This document shows positions 6,370 to 15,063 of a DNA stretch of 64,000 bases, piece by piece. Position numbers and translations under genes: made by a program. The notes under the pieces are model-generated. The model had not been told where the DNA came from, did not search any database, and worked only from the letters and a program-made list of their open reading frames with translations. The stretch comes from Bacillus safensis (GTDB taxonomy: Bacteria; Bacillota; Bacilli; Bacillales; Bacillaceae). How positions within the stretch are numbered: the stretch's first letter is position 1; each line of letters starts with the position of its first letter. Location of the stretch: assembly GCA_030159235.1 (NCBI GenBank), contig BSBG01000001.1, positions 603,461 through 667,460 on the forward strand, written 5' to 3'.

Positions 6370-8322
6370 TCACAGATGCGGAAATGAGTGTCCCGTTTTT
6401 TCATTTGGCTGCTCCAATACTTGAAGTGCTGCTGTCAGTTCCTCAAATGAAGCGGCCTTGATGAGTTGTTCCACCACTTCCTTCTGTTCTGTCAGACGAA
6501 CAAGAAATTGATAAAGCGACTGTAATTCTTTTTGATACGTCTTTTGGATACTTAACAAGCAAACGACTTGTACTCGATCTTCTCCCCACAGCACCGGTTT
6601 TTTCAATGTACAGATTGCACAAAACGTATCATCCGTTGCCGGCTTCATCGGATGAGGAATGGCAACCAAATGACCGAATGATGTGGGTGACACTTGCTCT
6701 CTTTCTAGCAATAATTGTTCAAATTCGTCGGGGATGCGATGTTGTTCCTTTAGTACGTTCACGAAAAATTGAAGAACCTCTTCCCTTGATTGAAAGTCTT
6801 GCTGAAAAAATGTCAGCGCCGGACTGATATACCGCAAAACCCCTGTATCCTTTGAATCCTGTACAAATCGTTTCAGCCGCACAATATCATCGTCATTTAG
6901 AATCGTATGTACATCAATCACGGGCACCGGCAATGTATTCTGCAACGGAATGGTACTAATAATAAAATCAATGCTTCTCAAATCAAACGAAGAAATTTCT
7001 CCGACGCTTGCAGTTCCAACGATCTCCAGCCTTCCGCTAAAAGCTGCCGAAAGCTTATGAAGAAGGAGCTGACTGCTGGCGACACCCGTCGCACACACAA
7101 TGAGACATGTCTTTCTCACATGCTGTGATTTTGTTCGTTCGATTGCAGCCCCAATATGGAGCGCCAAATACCCGATCTCATCCTCATGGATCTCAATCCT
7201 CTCTTTTTCCCTCAACCACCTGCCCATATAGACACCCGCTTCAAACGCAATGGGATAGTGCCTTTTAATCTCTGGTAAATAGGGGTTACGAATGTTCATA
7301 TCGTATCTATAACGATGAATGGCGGAACGCAAATGAAGACTTAATCCAACAATCAGCTCCTTATCAAATTGAATATCAAGTGACATGTGCTCCTCTACAT
7401 AAGCAAGCAATTGGTGAGTGAAACGAAAGTGATCTTCGTCTAGCAGGTGAAATAGCGTATGGCCGGCATCTCCATATGCCATCATCTTTGCTCCCATTAA
7501 GTGAATTGCAATGTACGCCATTTCAGATAACGGAAATTCAATCGCTAATACACAGCGAATATCCTCTGCCATTTGCTTAGCCACTTGGAAAGCGGGCTGC
7601 ACTTGAATCTCATTTAATTCCCTTTCTGGCATCATGACCAGCTTTTTCTCTTCAATTCGTTTGCAAGCGATGGCAATGTGGGTCACTAAATTACTTAAAC
7701 CGATTTCTGACAGATGAAGTCCAGTGGATTTTGTACGTGAGCGTACGATGTCCTGAATCAATTGATACGTTTCTTCGGGTACCAATGTAGAGTTCGCATG
7801 CTGAAACACATGCTCTGCCATACAATATCTTAATTTCATTTCATCCCCTGTCAGCCGCAGCCCATATTTAGGGCGATGCGACACAGAAAGTCCATGTAAT
7901 GAAAACAAGTGCTTGACAGCTTTTAGATCATTTTTCACTGTCGATTCACTCACAAATAGTTCCTCTGCCAGCCCATCTAATTTGATGTACTCTTCTGACA
8001 GAAGCAGCCTTTTCAACAAATAAGCCACACGGTCTTCAGGCAGATTGGGTATGACCTGTTCCTTTTTGTCATTTCTTTCTCCCAGCGACTTTTTCAAAAA
8101 TGTACGAAATGCCCCATAATCCTCGACAGTCAATGTATACCCTGCCCCGCGTTTAATATGTAATGTGGCTCCATGTTCTACTAAGATTGATTTAAGCGCT
8201 TTCATATCTGTTCGGATGGTTCGTGATGTGACTCCGATCACGCGGGCAATTTCTTCACTTGTCAGTTCCTGCTCCGCTTGCATCAAGCGTTTCAGGAGCT
8301 CCTCCTGACGTAAAGACAGCAT
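6370..8322 (-). CDS. PRD-containing transcriptional activator (LicR/ManR type) of the PTS operon
   Basis: A 650-residue modular regulator. The N-terminus has a HTH_11 domain (about 5-60, SEEIARVIGVTSRTIRTDM) and a second winged helix (about 85-170, DGLAEELFVSESTVKNDL). Two PTS-regulation domains follow (about 185-295 and 300-405). Then comes an EIIB-like domain with its cysteine in CATGVASSQ, and a C-terminal EIIA-like domain (about 505-650) with the histidine in AIPHPMKP. In this family, phosphorylation by HPr and by the cognate EIIs sets activity so that the operon is induced only when substrate is taken up. The gene is upstream of and codirectional with the PTS genes. The ATG at 8322 follows AAGGGAGGAGA. 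Confidence 0.9.
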   Translation of the reverse strand: MLSLRQEELLKRLMQAEQELTSEEIARVIGVTSRTIRTDMKALKSILVEHGATLHIKRGAGYTLTVEDYGAFRTFLKKSLGERNDKKEQVIPNLPEDRVAYLLKRLLLSEEYIKLDGLAEELFVSESTVKNDLKAVKHLFSLHGLSVSHRPKYGLRLTGDEMKLRYCMAEHVFQHANSTLVPEETYQLIQDIVRSRTKSTGLHLSEIGLSNLVTHIAIACKRIEEKKLVMMPERELNEIQVQPAFQVAKQMAEDIRCVLAIEFPLSEMAYIAIHLMGAKMMAYGDAGHTLFHLLDEDHFRFTHQLLAYVEEHMSLDIQFDKELIVGLSLHLRSAIHRYRYDMNIRNPYLPEIKRHYPIAFEAGVYMGRWLREKERIEIHEDEIGYLALHIGAAIERTKSQHVRKTCLIVCATGVASSQLLLHKLSAAFSGRLEIVGTASVGEISSFDLRSIDFIISTIPLQNTLPVPVIDVHTILNDDDIVRLKRFVQDSKDTGVLRYISPALTFFQQDFQSREEVLQFFVNVLKEQHRIPDEFEQLLLEREQVSPTSFGHLVAIPHPMKPATDDTFCAICTLKKPVLWGEDRVQVVCLLSIQKTYQKELQSLYQFLVRLTEQKEVVEQLIKAASFEELTAALQVLEQPNEKTGHSFPHL

Positions 8323-8458
8323 GGGCTCTCCTCCCTTGGCATTTACTTTTGCCTATCATCATAAACGAAAGTAGAACTCTTTGCCCAGTTTTTCTTTCAA
8401 ATCGGGAACCATGATATGGCTCATTCGTATGAATAGAAAACTAGAGGAGGGATGCATC

Positions 8459-8671
8459 ATGGGTTCTTTTATGTTTGTTGTCATCATCATATTGGCTTCT
8501 TTAGGAGCAATCAGTGCCCATTTGTTCACACCAAAGGATAAACGTACATCTGCTAAGCGTTCTGCCCATCACAGTTCAACGACAAGCACCTATACTGATT
8601 CGTATACTCATCACGTGTCTGATGCCTCCTGCGGGGGTGATTCAGGTGATAGCGGCGGTGGGTGTGACTAA
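8459..8671 (+). CDS. Small membrane-anchored Gly/Cys-rich protein (70 aa)
   Basis: The ATG at 8459 is preceded by a strong ribosome binding site (GAGGAGGGATG), which I prefer over an in-frame ATG at 8381. The product has one N-terminal transmembrane segment (FMFVVIIILASLGAISAHLF) and a basic then Ser/Thr/His-rich linker. Its tail ends CGGDSGDSGGGCD. The tail resembles Gly/Cys-rich ends of short membrane proteins of unknown function. The two cysteines could form a disulphide or bind metal if exposed outside. It is monocistronic, divergent from the PRD regulator and closed by a shared bidirectional terminator. No function can be assigned. Confidence 0.6.
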   Translation: MGSFMFVVIIILASLGAISAHLFTPKDKRTSAKRSAHHSSTTSTYTDSYTHHVSDASCGGDSGDSGGGCD

Positions 8672-8680
8672 ACAAAAAAA

Positions 8681-8707
8681 ACAGCCGCTCACTTATGAGA
8701 CGGCTGT
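8681..8707. terminator. Bidirectional terminator
   Basis: ACAGCCG (8681-8687) pairs with CGGCTGT (8701-8707), extended by CTCA/TGAG inside. An A run on the left and a T run on the right let it serve both the 70-aa protein gene (+) and the YwqH-like gene (-). Confidence 0.8.
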
Positions 8708-8720
8708 TTCGTTTATGGTT

Positions 8721-9146
8721 TCAAAGAGCTTTCCAGCCCCGTTCTATTAAATGTTTAACATCATTTGCAAAATCCTCGCCCTTTTCCATCACGTCCTGGG
8801 CTCTTCCTGCAAAATTACTGGCAACAGCCAGTTCCATTTTTTTTAATTCAAAGTGTAAGATTTTTTGGTCAATTTCTGCTATATATTTTTCATATTCGTT
8901 GTTGATGATATCATGCATCACACTGTAAGCGTCTTTCCGGTAGCGATGAAAGTCGGTTCCTCTTTCACCTTTCCATGATGAATCTAGAGCAGGCTTCTTG
9001 ATTTCCTTGCTATCTGACTGCGCAAGATCTTGTTCTGTTCGAATATTACTTTTGGCTGTCTTTAACCGAGAGATCATTTCGTCAAATTCTGCACGTTTGT
9101 TCTCAATTCCCATATGCAGATGGTGCAGCATCTCGGATAAACTCAT
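8721..9146 (-). CDS. YwqH-family (DUF5082) protein, copy 2
   Basis: A 141-residue, almost entirely alpha-helical protein of the YwqH/DUF5082 family. In B. subtilis ywqH lies upstream of ywqI and the LXG toxin gene ywqJ, where such small WXG-like proteins act as partners for type VII secretion. The helix-turn-helix is visible as two charged helices split by a SSWKGERG motif near residue 57; the C-terminus is KGEDFANDVKHLIERGW. It is homologous to the protein at 9736-10161 but clearly diverged. I chose the ATG at 9146, which AGAGGTGG precedes; a GTG at 9155 is possible. It is separated from the YwqI-like gene by about 290 bases and a terminator, so it is transcribed on its own. No LXG toxin gene adjoins it. 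Confidence 0.78.
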   Translation of the reverse strand: MSLSEMLHHLHMGIENKRAEFDEMISRLKTAKSNIRTEQDLAQSDSKEIKKPALDSSWKGERGTDFHRYRKDAYSVMHDIINNEYEKYIAEIDQKILHFELKKMELAVASNFAGRAQDVMEKGEDFANDVKHLIERGWKAL

Positions 9147-9419
9147 GTCATCCACCTCTATCTGACCTCATACGAAAGCACGGCATCAGAGCCTTTGAAA
9201 ACGATTGACTCACTTGATTTTTCCAATCCCGACATTTCTATCGTTATGCTTTCATTAAGTATAGTATAAGGTGAAAAGCCTTAGCCTTAAATAGGGAAAA
9301 GGTGTCCTTTTATCGTCACGTTTGGAAGAAAAACGGAATAATACAAGGTCTTAAACCCCTTATTTTATATGAGTCTTTTATACTATAATTGATATCATGT
9401 CAATGTAATCCATAAATAA

Positions 9420-9454
9420 AAGCGATTGTGCTGATTATTTTGCAGCAATCGCTT
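9420..9454 (-). terminator. Terminator at the end of the YwqI-like gene
   Basis: AGCGATTG (9421-9428) pairs with CAATCGCT (9446-9453). On the minus strand the hairpin is followed by TTTTATTT. The stop codon of the YwqI-like gene lies within it. Confidence 0.65.
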
Positions 9455-9698
9455 CGTCCTGTTCTTTTAACGTTTTCACATTAGAGCGCGTGTCCTGAAC
9501 ATTTTTGATTAAGGCTTCTTTAAAGCTTGAGACCATTTCGCCCACCTCTGCTTCACGTGCCGTCCACTTTGTTACAAATTCAAGGCTGTTTTCACCCGCT
9601 TTATCTGCTGCCTTTTTCATCGTTAAAGCTTCGACTGCTTGGGAGACTTCATCTAGTTGATCCATGACTGTTTGGTAGTTTAACTTAATTTGTCCCAT
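9435..9698 (-). CDS. YwqI-family (DUF5344) protein
   Basis: An 87-residue helical protein similar to B. subtilis YwqI. Shared features are the IKLNYQTVMDQLDEV-like first helix, the central VTKWTAREAEVGEM segment (family: NKWKEREQQIQQM) and the ending NVKTLKEQDEAI. Such proteins form complexes with YwqH-type partners to deliver LXG effectors to the ESX/type VII apparatus (established for related LXG systems, inferred here). It lies 37 bases downstream of YwqH copy 1, with a clear GGAGGATATCACA ribosome binding site for the ATG at 9698. A terminator follows at once. Confidence 0.78.
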   Translation of the reverse strand: MGQIKLNYQTVMDQLDEVSQAVEALTMKKAADKAGENSLEFVTKWTAREAEVGEMVSSFKEALIKNVQDTRSNVKTLKEQDEAIAAK

Positions 9699-9735
9699 TG
9701 TGATATCCTCCAGATTTGTTCAGCATGAAGACAGC

Positions 9736-10161
9736 TTACAAGCTGCTCCATGCTTTTGAGATCAAGCGTTTTGCGTCCTCTACTGCATCTTCTCCTTTTT
9801 CAGCAAGACGGGCGGCGTCTCCAGCTAAAGAGCTTGCAAAGGATAACGCTGCTTGTTCAGCTTCTAATGTACTGATTTTGAATTCGATGCGGCTCACGTA
9901 GCGTGGGTATTTGTCATTCACAATCGTTTGCAGCGCATCATGTGCTTCATTTCGTTCTGTTTTGAAATTCTGGCTTCGCTCACCTTTCCAAGAGGTCCCA
10001 AGCTTTGGCTGCTTGATTTGCTTTAAATCTGTTTCTGCCGCATCTTGTTCACGTTCAACCTTGCTTTTCGCCTTTTTGAGCCGAGCGATTTTCTCTTCAA
10101 TCTCTGCTTTTCTATTTGAAATGCCACCGTTTAGGGCAGACAACATATCCGATAAGCTCAT
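9736..10161 (-). CDS. YwqH-family (DUF5082) protein, copy 1
   Basis: A 141-residue helical protein of the YwqH/DUF5082 family. A long first helix with coiled-coil character (residues 15-50) is followed by the GTSWKGERS turn (Trp58) and a second helical half ending AEKGEDAVEDAKRLISKAW. The ATG at 10161 sits behind AGGAGGAGGAACCCAT; an upstream in-frame ATG would lack a ribosome binding site. It is the first gene of a two-gene unit with the YwqI-like protein. The usual next gene, an LXG-domain toxin with immunity protein, is absent. It may therefore serve a toxin encoded elsewhere or be a remnant of a lost module. Confidence 0.8.
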   Translation of the reverse strand: MSLSDMLSALNGGISNRKAEIEEKIARLKKAKSKVEREQDAAETDLKQIKQPKLGTSWKGERSQNFKTERNEAHDALQTIVNDKYPRYVSRIEFKISTLEAEQAALSFASSLAGDAARLAEKGEDAVEDAKRLISKAWSSL

Positions 10162-10419
10162 ATGGGTTCCTCCTCCTGTCAAAAAATAAAAACGCTGCTT
10201 AGAGTCCCTCTAAACGAGCGTAAGGTGAATAGCACTTTTTCCAATATTGTTATTATAAGGTTCAAAGACTCATGTTTGAATAGGGATTTGTGCCTTTTTT
10301 ATGGGATAAATATGCTTTCATTCTGCTTCAAACTACCTCTTTGGACCTTTTTTGTAAGGGGTCTTAACTACTAAACATTGTCTATGTATCATATATAGTC
10401 TCTCAGTCCTAGGACAAAC

Positions 10420-10448
10420 AAAAGCCGCCCCGTTCAGGAGCGGCTTTT
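10420..10448 (-). terminator. Terminator after mleN
   Basis: AAAAGCCGC (10420-10428) pairs with GCGGCTTTT (10440-10448). On the minus strand it ends in a T run just after the mleN stop codon. Confidence 0.85.
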
Positions 10449-10456
10449 ACAAAAAC

Positions 10457-11863
10457 TTATGATGCTGATTCTTCTCTTTCCTGTTGATCTTTCACGTACC
10501 AAATGAATTTCCCTGTATATCCGTAAATGATCGCAAGACCAATAGCGACAAAGCTCAACCACATAAATGGTAAATAAGAGAATGTCGATACGCCGAGAAT
10601 TCCTGCCATGTAAATTCCGTTATCTGACCATGGCACCATTCCGGACGTAAGCGTACCGCCGACCTCAGAGTTTCTAGACATCACACGTCTGTCTAATTTT
10701 AATTTATCATAGCTCTTCTCCATGATTTTCGGCGTTAGGATCAATGATACATACATCGCACAGCCAAAAATGTTTGCAAAGAAGGCAACAAGAATGGTTG
10801 ACAGTGTCACATTCCCTGCATTGTGCAGCTTTTTCTCAAAGGTTGAGACAATGACTTTCAATACACCCAGATGCTCCAATACTCCCCCAAAACCAAGCCC
10901 AAGGATAATGACAACCAAAGAGCCAAGCATATTGACCATTCCACCACGATTTAGTAGCTGGTTCAGGAAGTCTACATCTGATTGAATTGAAAATCCATTG
11001 TATGCTGTACCGATTGCATCACCTGGGTTCATTCCTTGGAATGCAAATGCCCAGATAGCTCCAAATAGTGCACCGATCGCAATAACCGGAAGAGCAGGCT
11101 TTTTCATCACCAATAAAACAACAACAATCAAAGCTGGAATAAGCATCCACACATTAATATGAAATGTATCGAGCAAAGCATTCTTTAAAAAGGAGACCTT
11201 CTCTTGATCAATGTTTCGTCCTCCATAGATAAAACCAGTTACCGTAAACATGATTGCGGTAATAATGAAGGACGGTATGGATAACACCATCATCGCTCTT
11301 ACATGCGCCAGAACTTCAACCTTTGATAAGGACGAGGCAAGAACTGTACTATCTGATAGTGGAGAGAGCTTGTCTCCAAAATAAGCACCTGACAATACGG
11401 CACCAGCTACGATTGGGAGCGGAATCCCTAAACCTTCACCAATGGCAATCATGGCAATACCAGCTGTACCAACTGTTCCCCAAGACGTACCTGTAGCGAC
11501 AGACATAATGGCACAAATAATAAGTGTGGCCAGCAAAAAGATATTCGGATGAATAAATTCAAGACCATAATAGATCAGTGTCGGTACGACTCCGCCAGCG
11601 ATCCAAGTGCCAATTAAAGCACCTACAGCAAGTAAAATCAATACAGCTTCTAATCCATTGGATATCCCTTTTGTAATAGCACCTTGTAAATCCTTGTAAG
11701 CGTGTCCTAAATGAAGACCAAGTCCAATTGCTAGAAACCATGAAATGAATAAGGCCAGTTGAATATCTAAGTCAAAATAAATAGTAAATGAAAGGACAAT
11801 CGCTAAAAATAACCCTAATACCGCGATGACCTCCATCATAGATGGCAAGCGAACCGATTTCAA
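10457..11863 (-). CDS. mleN: NhaC-family antiporter MleN (malate/Na+-lactate)
   Basis: A 468-residue polytopic membrane protein of the NhaC family, with about 11 hydrophobic segments and the conserved GTSWGTVGTAGIA and GAYFGDKLSPLSDSTVLA motifs near residues 125-180. B. subtilis MleN, of the same length, exchanges malate and protons for Na+ and lactate, conserving energy at low proton motive force. As in B. subtilis it follows ansB in the order ansR-ansA-ansB-mleN. The malic enzyme gene mleA that normally comes next is missing here. The start is a TTG at 11863 behind AAAGGGAGG. A cre-like box and an inverted repeat occupy the intergenic region before it. Confidence 0.85.
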   Translation of the reverse strand: MKSVRLPSMMEVIAVLGLFLAIVLSFTIYFDLDIQLALFISWFLAIGLGLHLGHAYKDLQGAITKGISNGLEAVLILLAVGALIGTWIAGGVVPTLIYYGLEFIHPNIFLLATLIICAIMSVATGTSWGTVGTAGIAMIAIGEGLGIPLPIVAGAVLSGAYFGDKLSPLSDSTVLASSLSKVEVLAHVRAMMVLSIPSFIITAIMFTVTGFIYGGRNIDQEKVSFLKNALLDTFHINVWMLIPALIVVVLLVMKKPALPVIAIGALFGAIWAFAFQGMNPGDAIGTAYNGFSIQSDVDFLNQLLNRGGMVNMLGSLVVIILGLGFGGVLEHLGVLKVIVSTFEKKLHNAGNVTLSTILVAFFANIFGCAMYVSLILTPKIMEKSYDKLKLDRRVMSRNSEVGGTLTSGMVPWSDNGIYMAGILGVSTFSYLPFMWLSFVAIGLAIIYGYTGKFIWYVKDQQEREESAS

Positions 11864-11889
11864 TGTTGTTTCCTCCCTTTGTGCGTGCG

Positions 11890-11904
11890 TTAAGCGTTTT
11901 CAAA
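11890..11904 (-). promoter_or_regulatory. cre-like box upstream of mleN
   Basis: The minus-strand sequence TTTGAAAACGCTTAA contains the GAAAACGCTT core of a CcpA site. It lies just upstream of the mleN ribosome binding site, and a TTGACA (minus strand, 11922-11927) lies close behind. mleN is under carbon catabolite control in B. subtilis, which fits. Confidence 0.4.
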
Positions 11905-11940
11905 ATATTGCGAAAAAAGTATGTCAATTCGAAAGAATGT

Positions 11941-11975
11941 GAATTGCCTGTTTCTCTTTATTTCACAGGCAATTC
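11941..11975. repeat. 11-bp perfect inverted repeat between ansB and mleN
   Basis: GAATTGCCTGT (11941-11951) and ACAGGCAATTC (11965-11975) are perfect inverted arms with a 13-base loop. Neither side is followed by a real T run, so a classical terminator is unlikely. It may be an mRNA-processing or stability hairpin, or an operator. Confidence 0.6.
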
Positions 11976-12007
11976 ATCATATGAATAAAATAAAATTTTT
12001 GATATTA

Positions 12008-13429
12008 TTATCGCTCTAGGAGCTCTGCACCCGCAATCCCAGGCTTTGTCATCTCATATGGATTTAAGATAATATCAAGTTCTTCTTCCGTTAAAACATC
12101 ATTTTGCAAGCAAAGATCTCTAATCGATTGACCTGTTAAAATCGCTTCTCTTGCAATTCTAGCAGCTGCTTCGTAGCCTAAGTGAGGGTTCACAGCAGTG
12201 ATCACGCCTGCACTTTTTTCTACATATTCTTTCAAACGTTTTTCATTTGCTTCAATGTCCACTAAGCAATGATCTGTGAATGAGCGGAATCCGTTATTCA
12301 TTATACTGATAGATTGAAGCAAGTTAAAGACCAACACAGGTTCCATCACATTTAACTCAAGCTGGCCTGCTTCAGAGGCAAGACAGATGGTATGGTCGTT
12401 CCCAATGACCTGGAATGCGATTTGGTTAATGAGCTCTGCCATGACTGGATTGACTTTCCCAGGCATAATGGATGATCCCGGCTGACGAGCTGGCAATGCA
12501 ATTTCAGCAAGACCTGCACGCGGACCAGATGCCATGAGGCGAAGGTCGTTGGCAATCTTAGACATGTTCATCATGCATACTTTTAATGCGGCAGATACTT
12601 CTGTATACGCATCTGTATTTTGCGTCGCATCCACAAGATGCTCTGCGCCTACAAGCGGAAGACCGGAAATATCAGCGAGCTTTTTCACCACGATCTCAAT
12701 ATAACGAGGATCTGCATTTAAGCCTGTCCCAACAGCTGTCGCACCCATATTCACTTCATATAAATGCTGCTTTGATTGGTTGATCCGTTTAATATCACGG
12801 CTCAGCACGCGGCTGTATGCTTCAAATTCCTGTCCTAAACGGATTGGCACCGCATCCTGCAGGTGCGTACGCCCCATTTTGATGACATGATCGAATTCCT
12901 TTGCTTTCTTTCGGAATACGTCCTGCATCACTTGCATCGTCTCCAGCAATATGTCTAACTGCTTGAGCACAGCGATATGAATAGCCGTTGGGAATGAATC
13001 ATTCGTTGATTGCGACATGTTCACATGTGTGTTTGGACTTAAATGAATGTATTCACCTTTTTGATGTCCCATGATCTCTAGCGCTCTGTTTCCAATGACC
13101 TCATTGGCATTCATGTTCATTGAAGTACCTGCGCCGCCTTGAATTGGATCGACAATGAAATACTCATGGAGTTTGCCTTCAATGACTTCATCAGACGCTT
13201 GAACGATGGCATTTCCAATTCCTTCATATAAACGTCCAACTTCCATATTAGCTTGAGCTGCTGATTTTTTCACGATGGCAAAGGCTCTGATTAGTTCCTC
13301 GTGCATCCGATATCCAGTAATCGGGAAGTTCTCCTTTGCACGAAGGGTTTGAACCCCATAATACACGTCTGCTGGAATTTCTTTTTCACCAAGAAAATCT
13401 TTCTCATAGCGATAAGTTGCTTGAACCAT
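12008..13429 (-). CDS. ansB: Aspartate ammonia-lyase
   Basis: A 473-residue enzyme of the fumarase/aspartase superfamily that splits L-aspartate to fumarate and ammonia in the cytoplasm. It keeps the superfamily signature GSSIMPGKVNP near residue 320 (mobile loop with the catalytic serine), together with GAGTSMNMN near 100 and GRTHLQDA near 190. It is very similar throughout to B. subtilis AnsB. It follows ansA after about 30 bases, so asparagine is converted first to aspartate and then to fumarate. The ATG at 13429 follows GCAGGTCATAAGAG. Transcription should start upstream of ansA under AnsR control. Confidence 0.96.
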   Translation of the reverse strand: MVQATYRYEKDFLGEKEIPADVYYGVQTLRAKENFPITGYRMHEELIRAFAIVKKSAAQANMEVGRLYEGIGNAIVQASDEVIEGKLHEYFIVDPIQGGAGTSMNMNANEVIGNRALEIMGHQKGEYIHLSPNTHVNMSQSTNDSFPTAIHIAVLKQLDILLETMQVMQDVFRKKAKEFDHVIKMGRTHLQDAVPIRLGQEFEAYSRVLSRDIKRINQSKQHLYEVNMGATAVGTGLNADPRYIEIVVKKLADISGLPLVGAEHLVDATQNTDAYTEVSAALKVCMMNMSKIANDLRLMASGPRAGLAEIALPARQPGSSIMPGKVNPVMAELINQIAFQVIGNDHTICLASEAGQLELNVMEPVLVFNLLQSISIMNNGFRSFTDHCLVDIEANEKRLKEYVEKSAGVITAVNPHLGYEAAARIAREAILTGQSIRDLCLQNDVLTEEELDIILNPYEMTKPGIAGAELLER

Positions 13430-13457
13430 CTCTTATGACCTGCTTTCTATAGAATAG

Positions 13458-14447
13458 TTAAATCACTAAATCTTCTGCGATTGGCGTTTCCATAATCTTT
13501 TTCACTTCTCTAGGATCTGTTGTTTTGCCTAATGCCCACATGAGTTTCGGCACGATCGCTTCTGTGTTCATGTTTCTTGAACGAGCCACAAGTTCCTGAT
13601 TGATCTTGCGTCCTACTTCATACACACTCATGTCTTCGCCTTCTTCAAGACACTGAGTTGTGATGACAACAGAAATGCCTTCTTCGAGCAGTTCGTTGAT
13701 CTTTTCTAGTAGGTTTCTTCCTTCAAAAGGAATTCCGCCGCTGCCGTAGCTTTCAATGACAACACCTTTGTACATGCTTTTGACTGCATCTAAAAACTCA
13801 GGCTTCAGACCTGGATGCAGTTTTAATAGACAAACATCTGTGTTCAAGGATGCATCTAATTTAAGCGGTTTCATTGGTGTTCTTTTTACTTTGCTATTGT
13901 ATTCAATTTGATGATTTTCAATTGATGCAATATATGGGTAGTTGATGCTTTCAAATGCATCATAGCTTTTTGTTCTTAGTTTGATTGCACGTGTTCCTTG
14001 GATGACCCTGCCATCAAATACGACATACACGCCGCCAACACCGTCACATGCAAAACGAATCGCATCTGTGATGTTTTTCTTCGCATCTGTTTTCTTAAAA
14101 GTAATCGGAATTTGTGAACCTGTAATCACGATCGGCTTATCAGGATTTTGCAGCATATAAGACAGCGCTGCTGATGTATAGGCCATTGTATCGGTTCCGT
14201 GAGTAACGACAAACCCGTCATACTGATCATAATTCTCATAAATGGCTGTTGCGATATCTACCCAGTATTCAGGCTGCATATTTGTACTATCTATACTCAT
14301 TAGGGACTTTGTGTCCATTGTGTATTCTGCATTAATTTCGTTTAAATAGCTCAAAAGATCCTCAGCTTTAACACCTGGAGCTAAACCATTTTCACTCTCT
14401 ACAGATGCAATCGTCCCACCAGTCGTTAAAAGCAATAATTTCTTCAA
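13458..14447 (-). CDS. ansA: L-asparaginase AnsA
   Basis: A 329-residue cytoplasmic L-asparaginase hydrolysing asparagine to aspartate and ammonia. The nucleophile Thr12 lies in LTTGGTIAS, and the second catalytic threonine/aspartate motif [14 protein letters not shown] is near residue 85. I chose the TTG at 14447: AGAGGTGG precedes it and the product then has exactly the length and start ([11 protein letters not shown]) of B. subtilis AnsA. A frame extension to 14489 would run into the promoter. It is the first gene of the ansA-ansB(-mleN) operon, divergent from ansR. Confidence 0.95.
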   Translation of the reverse strand: MKKLLLLTTGGTIASVESENGLAPGVKAEDLLSYLNEINAEYTMDTKSLMSIDSTNMQPEYWVDIATAIYENYDQYDGFVVTHGTDTMAYTSAALSYMLQNPDKPIVITGSQIPITFKKTDAKKNITDAIRFACDGVGGVYVVFDGRVIQGTRAIKLRTKSYDAFESINYPYIASIENHQIEYNSKVKRTPMKPLKLDASLNTDVCLLKLHPGLKPEFLDAVKSMYKGVVIESYGSGGIPFEGRNLLEKINELLEEGISVVITTQCLEEGEDMSVYEVGRKINQELVARSRNMNTEAIVPKLMWALGKTTDPREVKKIMETPIAEDLVI

Positions 14448-14528
14448 CAGGTCCACCTCTTTCGTAAAATTACTCCGTTTGTCACACATATTATAAGCTA
14501 GCTTGTGCTATTCTATAATATACGCTTT

Positions 14529-14600
14529 ACGCGTACCTTCATTGCCATTATAGTCACATAACGCGAATTAATCAAGAAATTGTTACGCATAACGCGTACA
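14529..14600. promoter_or_regulatory. ansA promoter and AnsR operator repeats
   Basis: On the minus strand TTGATT (14570-14575) and TATAAT (14547-14552) with a 17-base spacer form a strong sigma-A promoter for ansA. It is surrounded by three copies of an ACGCG-type element: ACGCGTAC at 14529-14536, TAACGCG around 14559-14565 and ACGCGTAC at 14592-14599. These are good candidates for AnsR operators, and the last also overlaps the ansR promoter, which would give autoregulation. That the repeats bind AnsR is inference. Confidence 0.7.
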
Positions 14601-14618
14601 TTCCATGTCAAAATATGA

Positions 14619-14624
14619 TATAAT
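14619..14624 (+). promoter_or_regulatory. -10 box of ansR
   Basis: A perfect TATAAT lies about 30 bases before the ansR start. The -35 region (14596-14601, GTACAT) is poor and overlaps an operator-like repeat, consistent with repression of ansR by its own product. Confidence 0.55.
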
Positions 14625-14652
14625 GTAGTTGTAAATAAAGGAGCGTTCATGT

Positions 14653-15000
14653 ATGATACTCGATCGTTTAACCACCCTTAGAAAAAAGAAAAAATGGTCT
14701 CTCCAGCATACGGCAGATCGCCTAGGTATCGCCAAAAGCACCTATGCCGGTTACGAATCTGGGTACCGACGACCTTCGCTTGAAGCAGTGAAGCTGCTGG
14801 CTGATTTGTATGATACGTCCATTGATTTTTTACTTGGTAGAACGGACGAGCCAGAGATACAACGCAAAATCTCTGATATCAAAATTGAACTGACGGAAGC
14901 AAAAGAAGGAACCATTCATGTAGACGGCGTTCCCCTAAATGATGAAGAAATCAAACAACTTGTTGCCTTTATTCGGGCGAAAAACACTCTAAAAGTATAA
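14653..15000 (+). CDS. ansR: AnsR, XRE-family repressor of the ans operon
   Basis: A 115-residue regulator with an N-terminal lambda-Cro/XRE helix-turn-helix: LRKKKKWSLQHTADRLGIAKSTYAGYESGYRRPS, residues about 8-43. A short C-terminal helical region follows that would sense aspartate or asparagine. B. subtilis AnsR, of nearly the same length, represses ansAB until asparagine is supplied. The gene is divergent from ansA with shared ACGCG repeats between them, as expected. The ATG at 14653 follows AAAGGAGCG. A bidirectional terminator closes it. Confidence 0.92.
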   Translation: MILDRLTTLRKKKKWSLQHTADRLGIAKSTYAGYESGYRRPSLEAVKLLADLYDTSIDFLLGRTDEPEIQRKISDIKIELTEAKEGTIHVDGVPLNDEEIKQLVAFIRAKNTLKV

Positions 15001-15009
15001 ACACAGAAA

Positions 15010-15046
15010 AGAGAGGCCCCTATCAAACGGGTGCCTCTCTTTCCTT
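15010..15046. terminator. Bidirectional terminator between ansR and the XRE regulator
   Basis: AGAGAGGC (15010-15017) pairs with GCCTCTCT (15033-15040). T-rich tails on both strands serve the convergent genes. Confidence 0.8.
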
Positions 15047-15063
15047 TTCCAATCAGCTGCTGA

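Noticed and set aside
9169..9270. Short minus-strand frame (25 codons from an ATG) ending just before the YwqH copy 2 ribosome binding site
   Set aside because: No ribosome binding site and too short to judge. It is more likely the untranslated leader of the YwqH gene.
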